Shown: piece by piece, positions 1 to 6,262 of the stretch
Numbering within the stretch: position 1 is the first letter of the stretch
How the letters are laid out: the number at the start of each line of letters is the position of its first letter
Source: Pseudomonadota bacterium
GTDB lineage: Bacteria > SAR324 > NAC60-12
Assembly (NCBI GenBank): GCA_014381795.1
Contig: JACNKY010000313.1
Location: 1-6,262, forward strand
Length of the DNA: 6,262 nucleotides
Direction: 5' to 3'
Notes under the pieces: generated by a model
What the model was told of the DNA's origin: nothing
The model's database searches: none
The model's input: only the letters and a program-made list of their open reading frames with translations
Position numbers and translations under genes: made by a program

Positions 1-1015
1 TGATAGTCAGTGAACCGCCTTCTTCAATGTTTCTAGCTGCACCAAAAAATCTTTTTGGTTTGAAAAGCGCATTTGAGTCAACACCTCCGGAAAGTATTTT
101 TCCGCTAGGAGGAATAACTGTGTTGTAAGCACGCGCGAGTCTGGTGATTGAATCCAGTAGGATGACCACATCTCGTTGATGTTCTACAAGACGTTTTGCT
201 TTTTCCAGTACCATTTCAGAAACTTGAACGTGACGTGTTGCAGGTTCGTCAAAGGTTGAAGCAACCACCTCTCCGTTGACTGAACGTCGCATATCAGTAA
301 CTTCTTCCGGACGTTCGTCTATCAACAAAACAATTAAATCAACTTCAGGATGATTTTCAGTGATGCTGTTTGCAATCGACTGCAGAATCATAGTCTTACC
401 AGTTCTTGGGGGAGCAACTATAACTCCGCGCTGACCTTTACCAATAGGAGATACAAGATCAATAATCCTGGTGGTTAAATCGGCGTCTTTTCGTTCTAGG
501 TTTAGATGTTCGTTGGGATGGAGTGGAGTGAGGTTATCGAAAAGAATTTTTTCAAAAGCCTTATTCGGATCACGGAAGTTTATTTCTTCAACTTTAAGTA
601 ACGCGTAATAGCGCTCGCTCTCTTTTGGAGGTCTGATTTGACCTGCTACCGTATCACCGGTACGTAAATTAAAACGCCTGATCTGAGAAGGAGAAACGTA
701 GATATCATCCGGTCCAGGAAGGTAGTTGTAATCCGGTGCTCTAAGAAATCCAAAACCATCCGGAAGTGCTTCCAAAACTCCTGCTCCGTAAATGATTCCT
801 TTACGTTTTGTCTGCGCCTGCAACAAAGCAAAGAGAAGTTCCTGACCACGCATGCTGTTCGCGTTTTCAATATCATAGTCGCGTGCAATCTGAATTAGCG
901 AATTGATATCTTTTTTCTTCAACTCAATTAAATTGAGTGTGTCAGGTTTAGAATCATTATCTGAATTTCTTTTTGTATTGTTGCCGTCGTCATTTTCCGG
1001 CTGAATTTTAGGCAT
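1..1015 (-). CDS. rho: Transcription termination factor Rho (partial, C-terminal end outside the window)
   Basis: This is Rho, the hexameric RNA-dependent ATPase/helicase that binds C-rich nascent RNA and terminates transcription. I translated 338 complete codons from ATG at 1015; about the last 100 residues, including the R-loop and arginine finger, lie beyond base 1. Visible parts in order are an Asn/Asp-rich tail (1-26), the N-terminal helical domain (about 27-75), the cold-shock-like RNA-binding fold with RNP1 DGFGFLR (86-92) and [18 protein letters not shown] (101-118), Walker A APPRTGKT (201-208), the catalytic Glu region DERPEEV (233-239, E234 matching E. coli E211), Walker B VVILLD (283-288) and the Q-loop with GKILSGG (305-311). 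Nearly every stretch aligns with E. coli Rho from memory. E. coli K181 is Arg here (R204), which I believe is a common variant. The start is fixed by an in-frame TAA seven codons upstream, but the Shine-Dalgarno is weak (only TGAG). Relative to E. coli the protein carries about 26 extra N-terminal residues. Confidence 0.97.
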   Translation of the reverse strand, partial: MPKIQPENDDGNNTKRNSDNDSKPDTLNLIELKKKDINSLIQIARDYDIENANSMRGQELLFALLQAQTKRKGIIYGAGVLEALPDGFGFLRAPDYNYLPGPDDIYVSPSQIRRFNLRTGDTVAGQIRPPKESERYYALLKVEEINFRDPNKAFEKILFDNLTPLHPNEHLNLERKDADLTTRIIDLVSPIGKGQRGVIVAPPRTGKTMILQSIANSITENHPEVDLIVLLIDERPEEVTDMRRSVNGEVVASTFDEPATRHVQVSEMVLEKAKRLVEHQRDVVILLDSITRLARAYNTVIPPSGKILSGGVDSNALFKPKRFFGAARNIEEGGSLTI

Positions 1016-1043
1016 GCGTAATTTCTCAGGAGGTTATTTAATA

Positions 1044-1151
1044 ATGGGATCTCGATTAATAGAGACCATACTATGGTGTGTTAAATTAATTGGGAGGATG
1101 ATGATTTTTAACGTATTTGCAGAAAATTCAATTTACAAAAAGCGTAATTAA
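1044..1151 (+). CDS. Possible small ORF (35 aa), divergent from rho; speculative
   Basis: This is a 35-codon frame on the plus strand, opposite to all other genes in the window. It starts at ATG 1044, 10 nt after a perfect AGGAGG (1028-1033), and ends in TAA at 1149-1151. The peptide is hydrophobic in its first two thirds (ETILWCVKLIGRMMIFNVFA) and ends basic (YKKRN), loosely like a small membrane peptide. It matches no family I know. I see no convincing plus-strand promoter upstream, where the sequence is the rho 5' coding region. The frame would lie antisense to the rho leader. It may well be a chance frame beside a chance Shine-Dalgarno. Confidence 0.15.
   Translation: MGSRLIETILWCVKLIGRMMIFNVFAENSIYKKRN
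1065..1077. repeat. Short perfect inverted repeat ACCATA-C-TATGGT
   Basis: Six-base arms separated by one base form a 13-bp dyad about 50 bp upstream of the rho start, downstream of the candidate promoters. With a one-base loop it cannot fold as an RNA hairpin at full arm length, so a protein-binding site is the more natural reading, if it is functional at all. The 8-mer GACCATAC of its left arm recurs at 1329-1336, just beyond the lpdA stop. No known operator consensus is recognised. Confidence 0.3.
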
Positions 1152-1248
1152 TGATTTTAAAATAAAGTGGGTAAGAAACTGTCTTGTGTGGATATACTTG
1201 AAATAGAATTGAAATTATCAAAAGTAGGTAGTTACAACTTCGCTAATA

Positions 1249-1277
1249 TTTATATTTTTGTCAAGTGTTTTTTTGAA
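1249..1277 (-). promoter_or_regulatory. Candidate second sigma70 promoter for rho (P2)
   Basis: On the minus strand TTCAAA (1272-1277), a 17-bp spacer and TATAAA (1249-1254; 5 of 6 to TATAAT) form a promoter-like pair that would start RNA near 1242. A perfect TTGACA (1259-1264) lies inside its spacer but has no acceptable -10 at 16-18 bp, so it is probably not used as a -35 itself. P2 is offset about 36 bp from P1, so the two could act as tandem promoters or only one may be real. Confidence 0.4.
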
Positions 1278-1284
1278 TAAATGC

Positions 1285-1314
1285 ATTTTACCATATCTGT
1301 GATACGTACATCAA
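1285..1314 (-). promoter_or_regulatory. Candidate sigma70 extended -10 promoter for rho (P1)
   Basis: On the minus strand TTGATG (1309-1314) is followed by an 18-bp spacer and TAAAAT (1285-1290). The -10 is preceded by TGG, giving an extended -10 motif (TGnTAAAAT). Transcription would start near 1278, leaving a leader of about 263 nt before the rho ATG. The promoter is placed by motif only; in AT-rich DNA such matches arise by chance, so confidence is moderate. Confidence 0.5.
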
Positions 1315-1344
1315 AGCAAAATTTTCCTGACCATACATAGTATC

Positions 1345-3117
1345 TTAACTGTTTTTTTTCTTTTTTGGAAGATACAAATCAGTGATCGTACCTTCAAAAG
1401 CCTCTGCAGCAAAGGCGACGGTTTCAGAAAGTGTAGGATGAGGATGTATCGTCGAGGCTAGATCCTCTGAGTCACAGCCCATCTCAATCGCCAGGACACC
1501 TTCTGCAATCAAATCACCTGCATTTGGTCCGACAATTCCAACACCTATGACACGCTTAGTGCCTTCTTCAAAAATAACTTTGGTCATTCCTTCACTACGT
1601 CCCAGAGACAAACTACGCCCACTTGCGGCCCAGGGGAAATTTCCTTTTCCAAAAGCAATACCTTCTTTTTTGGCCTGCTCTTCCGTAATTCCTGCCCAAG
1701 CGACTTCTGGATCTGTATAGGCCACCGAAGGGATGGTACGGGCATCAAAATGACTTTTCATTCCAGAAATAACCTCTGCCGCGACTTTTGCTTCGTGAGT
1801 TGCTTTGTGTGCCAACATCGGCTGCCCAACAATATCTCCTATTGCAAATATATTTGAGACATTAGTACGCATTTGCGAGTCAGTCTTTATGAAACCTCCT
1901 TCATCTACAGCAACACCGGCTTTTTCAGCAGCAATCCGTAAACCATTTGGGGTACGACCCACAGAGCTGAGAATTCGATCAAACATCTGTGGTTTTTCCG
2001 GCGCATTTTTTCCTTCAAAATGTACTTTCAATCCTTTTTTCTGAGCTTCCACTTTTGTCACTTTAGTTTCCAGCCAGATATTTTCATACTGTTTTGAAAT
2101 CAGCTTTTGAAACGGACGCACAATATCACGGTCCGCACCTGCCATCAATCCGTCTAGCATTTCCACTATGGTGATTTTAGAACCCAGTGCATGATAAACC
2201 GTGGCCATTTCCAGACCAATTATGCCTCCGCCTATCACCAGCAAATGTTCGGGAATAGCAGTCAGTTCCAATGCACCTGTTGAGTCAATGATACGTGGAT
2301 CTTCCGGCAGGAAAGGTAATTTAACCGGTTGTGAACCTGCGGCAATAACTGCGTTTTCAAAATGTATCGTGCTTTTTTTGGCTTCAGCATTAGTGACACA
2401 AAGATGATTCTGATCCAAGAACTCACCAACTCCACTGACGATTTGTACCTTGCGTTGTTTGGCCAGACTTTTCAAACCAGTGGTCAGTTGATTTACAATT
2501 CCGTTTTTCCATTCACGTAGTTGATCCAGATTAATTTTTGGTTTAGCAAAAGAAATCCCATGTTCGTTCATCGACTCAGTTTCATCGATTACTTTTGCAG
2601 CATGGAGCAGAGTTTTGGACGGTATACAACCCACATTTAAACACACTCCACCTATACGCTTGTAACGTTCCACTAAAACTACGTTCTGCCCCAGATCAGC
2701 TGCACGAAATGCCGCAGTGTAACCACCGGGTCCTGAACCAAGCACCAGCACATCACAGCTTATGTCAGCTTTTCCAGAATAGGATTCTGCAGCTTCGGGA
2801 GCAGGCGTTGATTCTACACTTTTCTCTGCGGAGGCTACTTTTTCATTTGACTGCTTGTTATTTTTTTCAGTTGATATTTCAGTCTCTTCCATTTTCAAAA
2901 TCAATGTTCCTGCAGAGACTTTATCACCTACTTTTACCTTTATTTCACGGACAACTCCAGCAGTTGGTGAAGGAACTTCCATTGTGGCTTTATCACTTTC
3001 CACAGAAATAAGAAGATCTTCAGGAAGAATCTTATCGCCAATTTTACAAATTATTTCGATAATTTCCACATCCTGAAAATCACCAATATCCGGGACTTTT
3101 ATGTCAGATAAGCTCAT
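1345..3117 (-). CDS. lpdA: Dihydrolipoamide dehydrogenase (E3) with N-terminal lipoyl domain
   Basis: This FAD enzyme reoxidises dihydrolipoyl groups of the pyruvate dehydrogenase complex and reduces NAD+. The 590-residue protein is longer than the usual ~470-residue E3 because it begins with a lipoyl domain (1-80; lipoylation lysine K43 in [12 protein letters not shown]). A Lys/Glu/Ala/Ser-rich swinging linker follows (about 81-118). The E3 core then shows the FAD dinucleotide fold GSGPGG (127-132), the redox disulfide C159/C164 in GGVCLNVGC, the NAD fold GGGIIGLE (296-303), the second FAD motif AIGDI (425-429), and the dimer-interface HPHPTLSE with catalytic H560 and E565. All catalytic residues are present. 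The ATG at 3117 overlaps the aceF stop by 4 bp (ATGA) and follows GGAGG at 8 nt, so translation is probably coupled. Lipoyl-fused E3s are known from pdh operons of several proteobacteria. The C-terminus is a lysine tail (PKKKKNS) encoded by A-runs. Confidence 0.97.
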   Translation of the reverse strand: MSLSDIKVPDIGDFQDVEIIEIICKIGDKILPEDLLISVESDKATMEVPSPTAGVVREIKVKVGDKVSAGTLILKMEETEISTEKNNKQSNEKVASAEKSVESTPAPEAAESYSGKADISCDVLVLGSGPGGYTAAFRAADLGQNVVLVERYKRIGGVCLNVGCIPSKTLLHAAKVIDETESMNEHGISFAKPKINLDQLREWKNGIVNQLTTGLKSLAKQRKVQIVSGVGEFLDQNHLCVTNAEAKKSTIHFENAVIAAGSQPVKLPFLPEDPRIIDSTGALELTAIPEHLLVIGGGIIGLEMATVYHALGSKITIVEMLDGLMAGADRDIVRPFQKLISKQYENIWLETKVTKVEAQKKGLKVHFEGKNAPEKPQMFDRILSSVGRTPNGLRIAAEKAGVAVDEGGFIKTDSQMRTNVSNIFAIGDIVGQPMLAHKATHEAKVAAEVISGMKSHFDARTIPSVAYTDPEVAWAGITEEQAKKEGIAFGKGNFPWAASGRSLSLGRSEGMTKVIFEEGTKRVIGVGIVGPNAGDLIAEGVLAIEMGCDSEDLASTIHPHPTLSETVAFAAEAFEGTITDLYLPKKKKNS

Positions 3118-4478
3118 AGTGACATCCTCCGTAAATCACCCAGAATATTGCACAGGTCCACCATAAAACGTGCTGCCTGGGCTCCATCAATCACCCGGTG
3201 GTCGTAAGTCAAATCCAAAGGCAGCATCAACCGCGGCAAAAATTCACTGCCGTTCCAAACAGGCATCATTCTGGAACGAGTTACGCCGAGAATTGCAACT
3301 TCCGGAGCATTCACCAGCGGTGTAAAAGAAGTCCCGCCGATTCCGCCTAAACTGGAAATACTGAAACAACCACCCTGGAGATCGCTGCTTTTTAATTTTT
3401 TTGTGCGGGCACGTTCACCAAGCTCGCCCAATTCTTTTGCCAGCTCAAGCAAACCTTTATGTTCCACATCTCTGATTACCGGAACTACCAAACCTTCAGG
3501 AGTATCAACTGCAACTCCAATGTGCAGATACTTCTTCAAGACTATATTTTCACGGTCAGCAGTTAATGATGAATTGAAATTAGGATGTTTGCGGATTGCC
3601 ACCGCAGATGCTTTCAGCAAAAAAGCAAGAGCAGTAACCCTCACACCCTGCTTTGCAGCTTCGTCTTTGAGTGATTTACGGAAATATTCAAGTTCCGTAA
3701 TATCTGCTTCATCGTGATGAGTCACTATTGGCAGGTTAAGCCAGCTTCGATGTAGATTTATGCCGGTCTTCTTTTTGATCCGTGAAAGCGGCTGAATTTC
3801 AACTGGACCAAACTTACTGAAATCTATTTCTGGCATTTCCGGAATTCCAGTACCTGCTGCTACTGTACTTCCGGAAGCTATTCCTCCCAATGCCTGCTTT
3901 ACAAATTCCTGAACGTCTTCTTTGGTGATCCGCTGCTTGCGTCCTGAACCCTGGACACGGCTCAAGTCCACTCCTAATTCACGGGCGAATTTACGGATGG
4001 ATGGACTGGCGTGTGCCCGTAAAAATTCTTTTTGTTCAACAGGCATCATCATTGGTGGTGGAAGCCTAACACGTTCTGCAGTACTCGATTCTGAACTTAC
4101 TGACTCTGCTTTGACAATAGCAGCGTCCGAGATTTTTTCCGGTGCAGTTTTGAGAGTGGATGAAGTTGATGATGCTGTTTCTTGAGCTATTTTCTCGGCT
4201 GTTTCTCTTGATGTTTCCGGAGAATCCTGTTCAATTTCTTCAACCTTTAAAGTAAGAATCAGGCCGTCTTGTGAAACTTTGTCTCCGGCTTTTATTTTTA
4301 AATCTTTTACTGTACCAGCGAAGGGAGAGGGCACATCCATTGAAGCTTTATCGCTTTCCAATGTGATCAAAGGATCTTCCACTGCAACCTTGTCCCCGGA
4401 CTTGACCAGCACTTCAATAACTTCAACTGCGTCAAATTCACCTATGTCTGGAACAAGTACGTCTTTAATTCTGCTCAT
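3114..4478 (-). CDS. aceF: Dihydrolipoamide acetyltransferase (E2 of pyruvate dehydrogenase)
   Basis: This is the structural core of the complex; it accepts acetyl groups from E1 on a lipoyl arm and passes them to CoA. Its 454 residues comprise one lipoyl domain (1-80; lipoylation K44 in [12 protein letters not shown]), a Glu/Ser/Thr/Ala linker (about 81-150), the peripheral-subunit-binding domain (about 155-193, [16 protein letters not shown] then [15 protein letters not shown]) and the catalytic acyltransferase domain (about 220-454) with the active-site motif DHRVIDG (H427, D431). E. coli AceF has three lipoyl domains and about 630 residues, so this is the single-lipoyl form. The binding domain grips E1 and/or E3. 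The ATG at 4478 follows AGGAG by 7 nt, only 11 bp after the aceE stop, and the 3' end overlaps lpdA. The acyltransferase fold is shared with other 2-oxoacid E2s; the adjacent AceE identifies pyruvate as the substrate. Confidence 0.97.
   Translation of the reverse strand: MSRIKDVLVPDIGEFDAVEVIEVLVKSGDKVAVEDPLITLESDKASMDVPSPFAGTVKDLKIKAGDKVSQDGLILTLKVEEIEQDSPETSRETAEKIAQETASSTSSTLKTAPEKISDAAIVKAESVSSESSTAERVRLPPPMMMPVEQKEFLRAHASPSIRKFARELGVDLSRVQGSGRKQRITKEDVQEFVKQALGGIASGSTVAAGTGIPEMPEIDFSKFGPVEIQPLSRIKKKTGINLHRSWLNLPIVTHHDEADITELEYFRKSLKDEAAKQGVRVTALAFLLKASAVAIRKHPNFNSSLTADRENIVLKKYLHIGVAVDTPEGLVVPVIRDVEHKGLLELAKELGELGERARTKKLKSSDLQGGCFSISSLGGIGGTSFTPLVNAPEVAILGVTRSRMMPVWNGSEFLPRLMLPLDLTYDHRVIDGAQAARFMVDLCNILGDLRRMSL
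3126..3130 (-). promoter_or_regulatory. Shine-Dalgarno of lpdA, inside the aceF 3' end
   Basis: GGAGG on the minus strand lies 8 nt upstream of the lpdA ATG and within the last codons of aceF. With the 4-bp ATGA overlap it fixes the lpdA start and supports translational coupling. Confidence 0.8.
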
Positions 4479-4485
4479 GCGGATT

Positions 4486-4492
4486 CTCCTCA
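4486..4492 (-). promoter_or_regulatory. Shine-Dalgarno of aceF containing the aceE stop codon
   Basis: On the minus strand TGAGGAG holds both the aceE stop (TGA, 4490-4492) and the aceF Shine-Dalgarno (AGGAG, 4486-4490), 7 nt before the aceF ATG. Ribosomes terminating on aceE would cover this site, which favours coupled reinitiation. Confidence 0.75.
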
Positions 4493-6262
4493 GGCCAACA
4501 ATGGATTATTTTTTTCGGTGTCAATTCCGTATTTTTTTAAGGCAGACTTCACCGTTTTAGCTGAAATGCCGCCTTCTCCAACAAGTGAGTTTAATGCCAC
4601 TACAGTAATATAAAAACGGTCCACCTCGAAATGTTTACGCAGAGCTTCTCGCGAATCACTCCGGCCGAAACCATCTGTTCCAAGCACAGCATAAGATCTA
4701 GGTACATAAGCTCGTATCTGGTCTGCAAATAGTTTTACATAATCAGTTGCTGCGACTACAGGCCCTTCAGTACTTTCAAGACATTGTGTTACATGGCACT
4801 GGCGAGCCTTTTTATCCGGATGCAGCAGGTTCCAGCGTGAAACTTCGTCTCCGTCACGTTTCAATTCATTAAAACTGGGGCAACTCCAGATATCCGCCTG
4901 TACCTTAAAGTCTTTTTCCAGTAAGTCTGCGGCAGCGATCGCTTCACGCAGAATAGATCCTGAACCTAATAACTGTACTCTAGTTTTTCCCTTTTTAGCC
5001 TTTTTAAACAAGTACATGCCTTTTACAATGTCTTTTTCTTGCCCCTTGCTAAGACCGGGATGTGAATAATTTTCATTCATCGTAGTGATGTAATAAAACA
5101 CATTTTCCTGTTTTTTGAACATACGCTGCATTCCGTCCTGCAGAATCACCATCAGTTCATATGAAAAAGTAGGATCATAAGAAACACAGTTAGGCACATT
5201 TCCGGCCATGATTTGACTGTGACCGTCTTCATGCTGCAAACCCTCCCCGTTAAGCGTGGTACGTCCGGAAGTTGCACCGATCAAAAATCCGCGTGCCTGC
5301 ATATCACCTGCGGCCCAAACCAGATCACCAATCCGCTGGAAACCGAACATAGAATAGAAGATGTAAAACGGAATCATCTGCATTCCGGTATTGGTATATG
5401 CTGTCGCTGCTGCAATCCAGGAAGACATTGCACCGTCTTCAGTGATGCCTTCTTCCAATAATTGACCGCTCTGATTCTCCTTGTAGTACATGAGTTGATC
5501 ACGGTCAACTGGTTCATATTTCTGCCCCTCATGTGCGTAAATTCCGATTTGGCGGAACATCCCTTCCATACCAAATGTTCTTGCTTCATCAGGCACAATC
5601 GGCACGATACGCTGGCCGATATTCTTGTCTCTGCACAATAATGTCATTGCCTGCACAAGTGCCTGCGTTGTTGAAATTTCCCGCTCGCCGGTATCCTGTA
5701 ATAAACGCTCAAAGACAGTCAAGGCTGGAATTGTCAGCGAGTCGCCTTTTAATCTTCGAACGGGGAGATATCCGCCAAGAGAAGTACGGCATTCCTGTAG
5801 ATAGGCAACTTCAGGGGCGTCATCTGGCGGTCGGTAAAACGACATTTGCTCTACTTCTTCGTCGGAAATTGGCACCCGGAAACGGTCCCTGAAACTTGTC
5901 AGGTCAACCATTTTCATTTTCTTCTGGGAGTGAGTAATATTGATCGCTTCTCCTGAACCGCCCATGCCGTATCCCTTGACTGTCTTGGCCAGAATCACCG
6001 TTGGCTGATCAGTGTGATTAACAGCAGAATAGTAAGCTGCGTAAATTTTGTGAGGGTCGTGCCCGCCGCGGTTCAGTCGCCAGATATCTTCATCCGACAT
6101 ATTGGAAACCATCTCCAGCAGTTCAGGATATTTACCAAAAAAATGAGCCCTTGTATAAGCACCTCCTTTCGCTTTGAAAGCCTGGTATTCGCCATCAATC
6201 GCTTCGTCCATACGTTTACGCAGCAAGCCCTCTTTATCGCTCTCTAGCGAAGGATCCCAGTA
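4490..6262 (-). CDS. aceE: Pyruvate dehydrogenase E1 component, homodimeric type (partial, N-terminus outside the window)
   Basis: This is the thiamine-diphosphate enzyme that decarboxylates pyruvate and reductively acetylates the E2 lipoyl arm. The frame is open to the right edge, giving 590 residues from YWDPSLES (6262) to the C-terminal NPLLA. Spacing of catalytic residues agrees exactly with E. coli AceE: the His of INITHS (visible residue 111) matches H407, the Glu of GITEDGA (275) matches E571, and the first His of LQHEDGHS (344) matches H640. By that offset about 296 N-terminal residues are missing, including the TPP-binding GDG...N motif. Other landmarks are LNRGGHDPHKIYAA, DEARTFGMEG, FYSMFGFQRIGDL, SGRTTLNGEGLQHEDGHS and VLGTDGFGRSDSRE. 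Any ATG or TTG near the right edge is internal, because similarity continues upstream of it. The gene is first of the visible aceE-aceF-lpdA cluster; its promoter is outside the window. Confidence 0.97.
   Translation of the reverse strand, partial: YWDPSLESDKEGLLRKRMDEAIDGEYQAFKAKGGAYTRAHFFGKYPELLEMVSNMSDEDIWRLNRGGHDPHKIYAAYYSAVNHTDQPTVILAKTVKGYGMGGSGEAINITHSQKKMKMVDLTSFRDRFRVPISDEEVEQMSFYRPPDDAPEVAYLQECRTSLGGYLPVRRLKGDSLTIPALTVFERLLQDTGEREISTTQALVQAMTLLCRDKNIGQRIVPIVPDEARTFGMEGMFRQIGIYAHEGQKYEPVDRDQLMYYKENQSGQLLEEGITEDGAMSSWIAAATAYTNTGMQMIPFYIFYSMFGFQRIGDLVWAAGDMQARGFLIGATSGRTTLNGEGLQHEDGHSQIMAGNVPNCVSYDPTFSYELMVILQDGMQRMFKKQENVFYYITTMNENYSHPGLSKGQEKDIVKGMYLFKKAKKGKTRVQLLGSGSILREAIAAADLLEKDFKVQADIWSCPSFNELKRDGDEVSRWNLLHPDKKARQCHVTQCLESTEGPVVAATDYVKLFADQIRAYVPRSYAVLGTDGFGRSDSREALRKHFEVDRFYITVVALNSLVGEGGISAKTVKSALKKYGIDTEKNNPLLA

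Larger units (their letters stand above)
1016..1344. other. pdh-rho intergenic region / rho leader
   Basis: This 329-bp AT-rich gap separates the lpdA stop from the rho start. On the minus strand it holds two candidate promoters for rho close to lpdA, then a long leader. In 1161-1240 I count 17 C against 6 G on the minus strand, with YC-rich patches, the composition expected of a Rho-loading (rut-like) region. A 13-bp dyad lies at 1065-1077. I see no stable GC-rich hairpin followed by a U-tract after lpdA, so an intrinsic terminator for the pdh operon is not evident; read-through into rho or Rho-dependent termination are both possible. No tRNA, riboswitch fold or conserved gene is recognisable. 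Confidence 0.7.

Noticed and set aside
646..888. 80-codon minus-strand frame inside rho
   Set aside because: It is a different frame of the rho coding region, whose true frame gives continuous Rho similarity with RNP1 and Walker motifs.
1259..1264. Perfect TTGACA as a -35 box
   Set aside because: No acceptable -10 hexamer at 16-18 bp downstream (best is GAAGTT). It lies in the spacer of the better-placed P2 pair.
1218..1286. 22-codon minus-strand frame as a rho leader peptide (like E. coli rhoL)
   Set aside because: The ATG lies inside the candidate P1 -10 element, there is no good Shine-Dalgarno, and the peptide (MHLFKKTLDKNINISEVVTTYF) is unremarkable. It would be translated only on read-through RNA.
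1300..1344. Intrinsic terminator after lpdA
   Set aside because: Only weak AT palindromes such as TACGTA and ATAC-ATA-GTAT are seen, with no GC-rich stem followed by a U-tract.
2595..3011. 138-codon plus-strand frame opposite lpdA
   Set aside because: It lies wholly opposite a well-supported E3 gene, its translation resembles no family, and it has no gene context. It is a shadow frame.
5533..5892. 119-codon plus-strand frame opposite aceE
   Set aside because: It is antisense to conserved AceE sequence and has low-complexity, non-protein-like composition. It is a shadow frame.
6209..6226. Start of aceE at the TTG (6226) or ATG (6211)
   Set aside because: The frame stays open to the window edge and AceE similarity continues upstream, and the catalytic spacing puts the true start about 296 codons before the edge.
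1..6262. CRISPR, mobile element, tRNA/rRNA, defence or other novel system
   Set aside because: No repeat arrays, terminal inverted repeats, transposase motifs or structured RNA were seen. All long coding sequence belongs to rho and the pdh genes.

Overview
The window is ordinary bacterial core-genome sequence, and every clear gene lies on the minus strand. Reading right to left, it holds the 3' two thirds of aceE (pyruvate dehydrogenase E1, homodimeric type), complete aceF (E2 with a single lipoyl domain), complete lpdA (E3 carrying its own N-terminal lipoyl domain), a 329-bp non-coding gap, and the 5' three quarters of rho (transcription termination factor), which runs off the left edge. The homodimeric AceE, the lipoyl-bearing E3 and a Rho that is nearly collinear with the E. 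coli protein all suggest a proteobacterium with moderately AT-rich DNA. The sequence does not settle the lineage.

The three pdh genes are tightly packed. The aceE stop codon is embedded in the aceF Shine-Dalgarno, and aceF and lpdA overlap by 4 bp (ATGA), with a strong Shine-Dalgarno for lpdA inside the end of aceF. This is the pattern of one operon with translational coupling. Together the products oxidatively decarboxylate pyruvate to acetyl-CoA: E1 acetylates the E2 lipoyl arm, E2 transfers the acetyl group to CoA, and E3 reoxidises the dihydrolipoyl group and makes NADH.

The gap at 1016-1344 has no obvious intrinsic terminator after lpdA. It contains two plausible sigma70-type promoters pointing at rho and a long (about 225-265 nt) AT-rich rho leader in which C exceeds G. 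That fits the known habit of rho being autoregulated by Rho-dependent attenuation, but here it is inference. The leader also holds a short dyad and, on the opposite strand, a perfect AGGAGG in front of a 35-codon frame.

I found no mobile element, CRISPR array, tRNA, rRNA, toxin-antitoxin or defence gene, and no convincing new system. The observations worth a second look are all small and sit in the pdh-rho gap and at the 3' end of lpdA.
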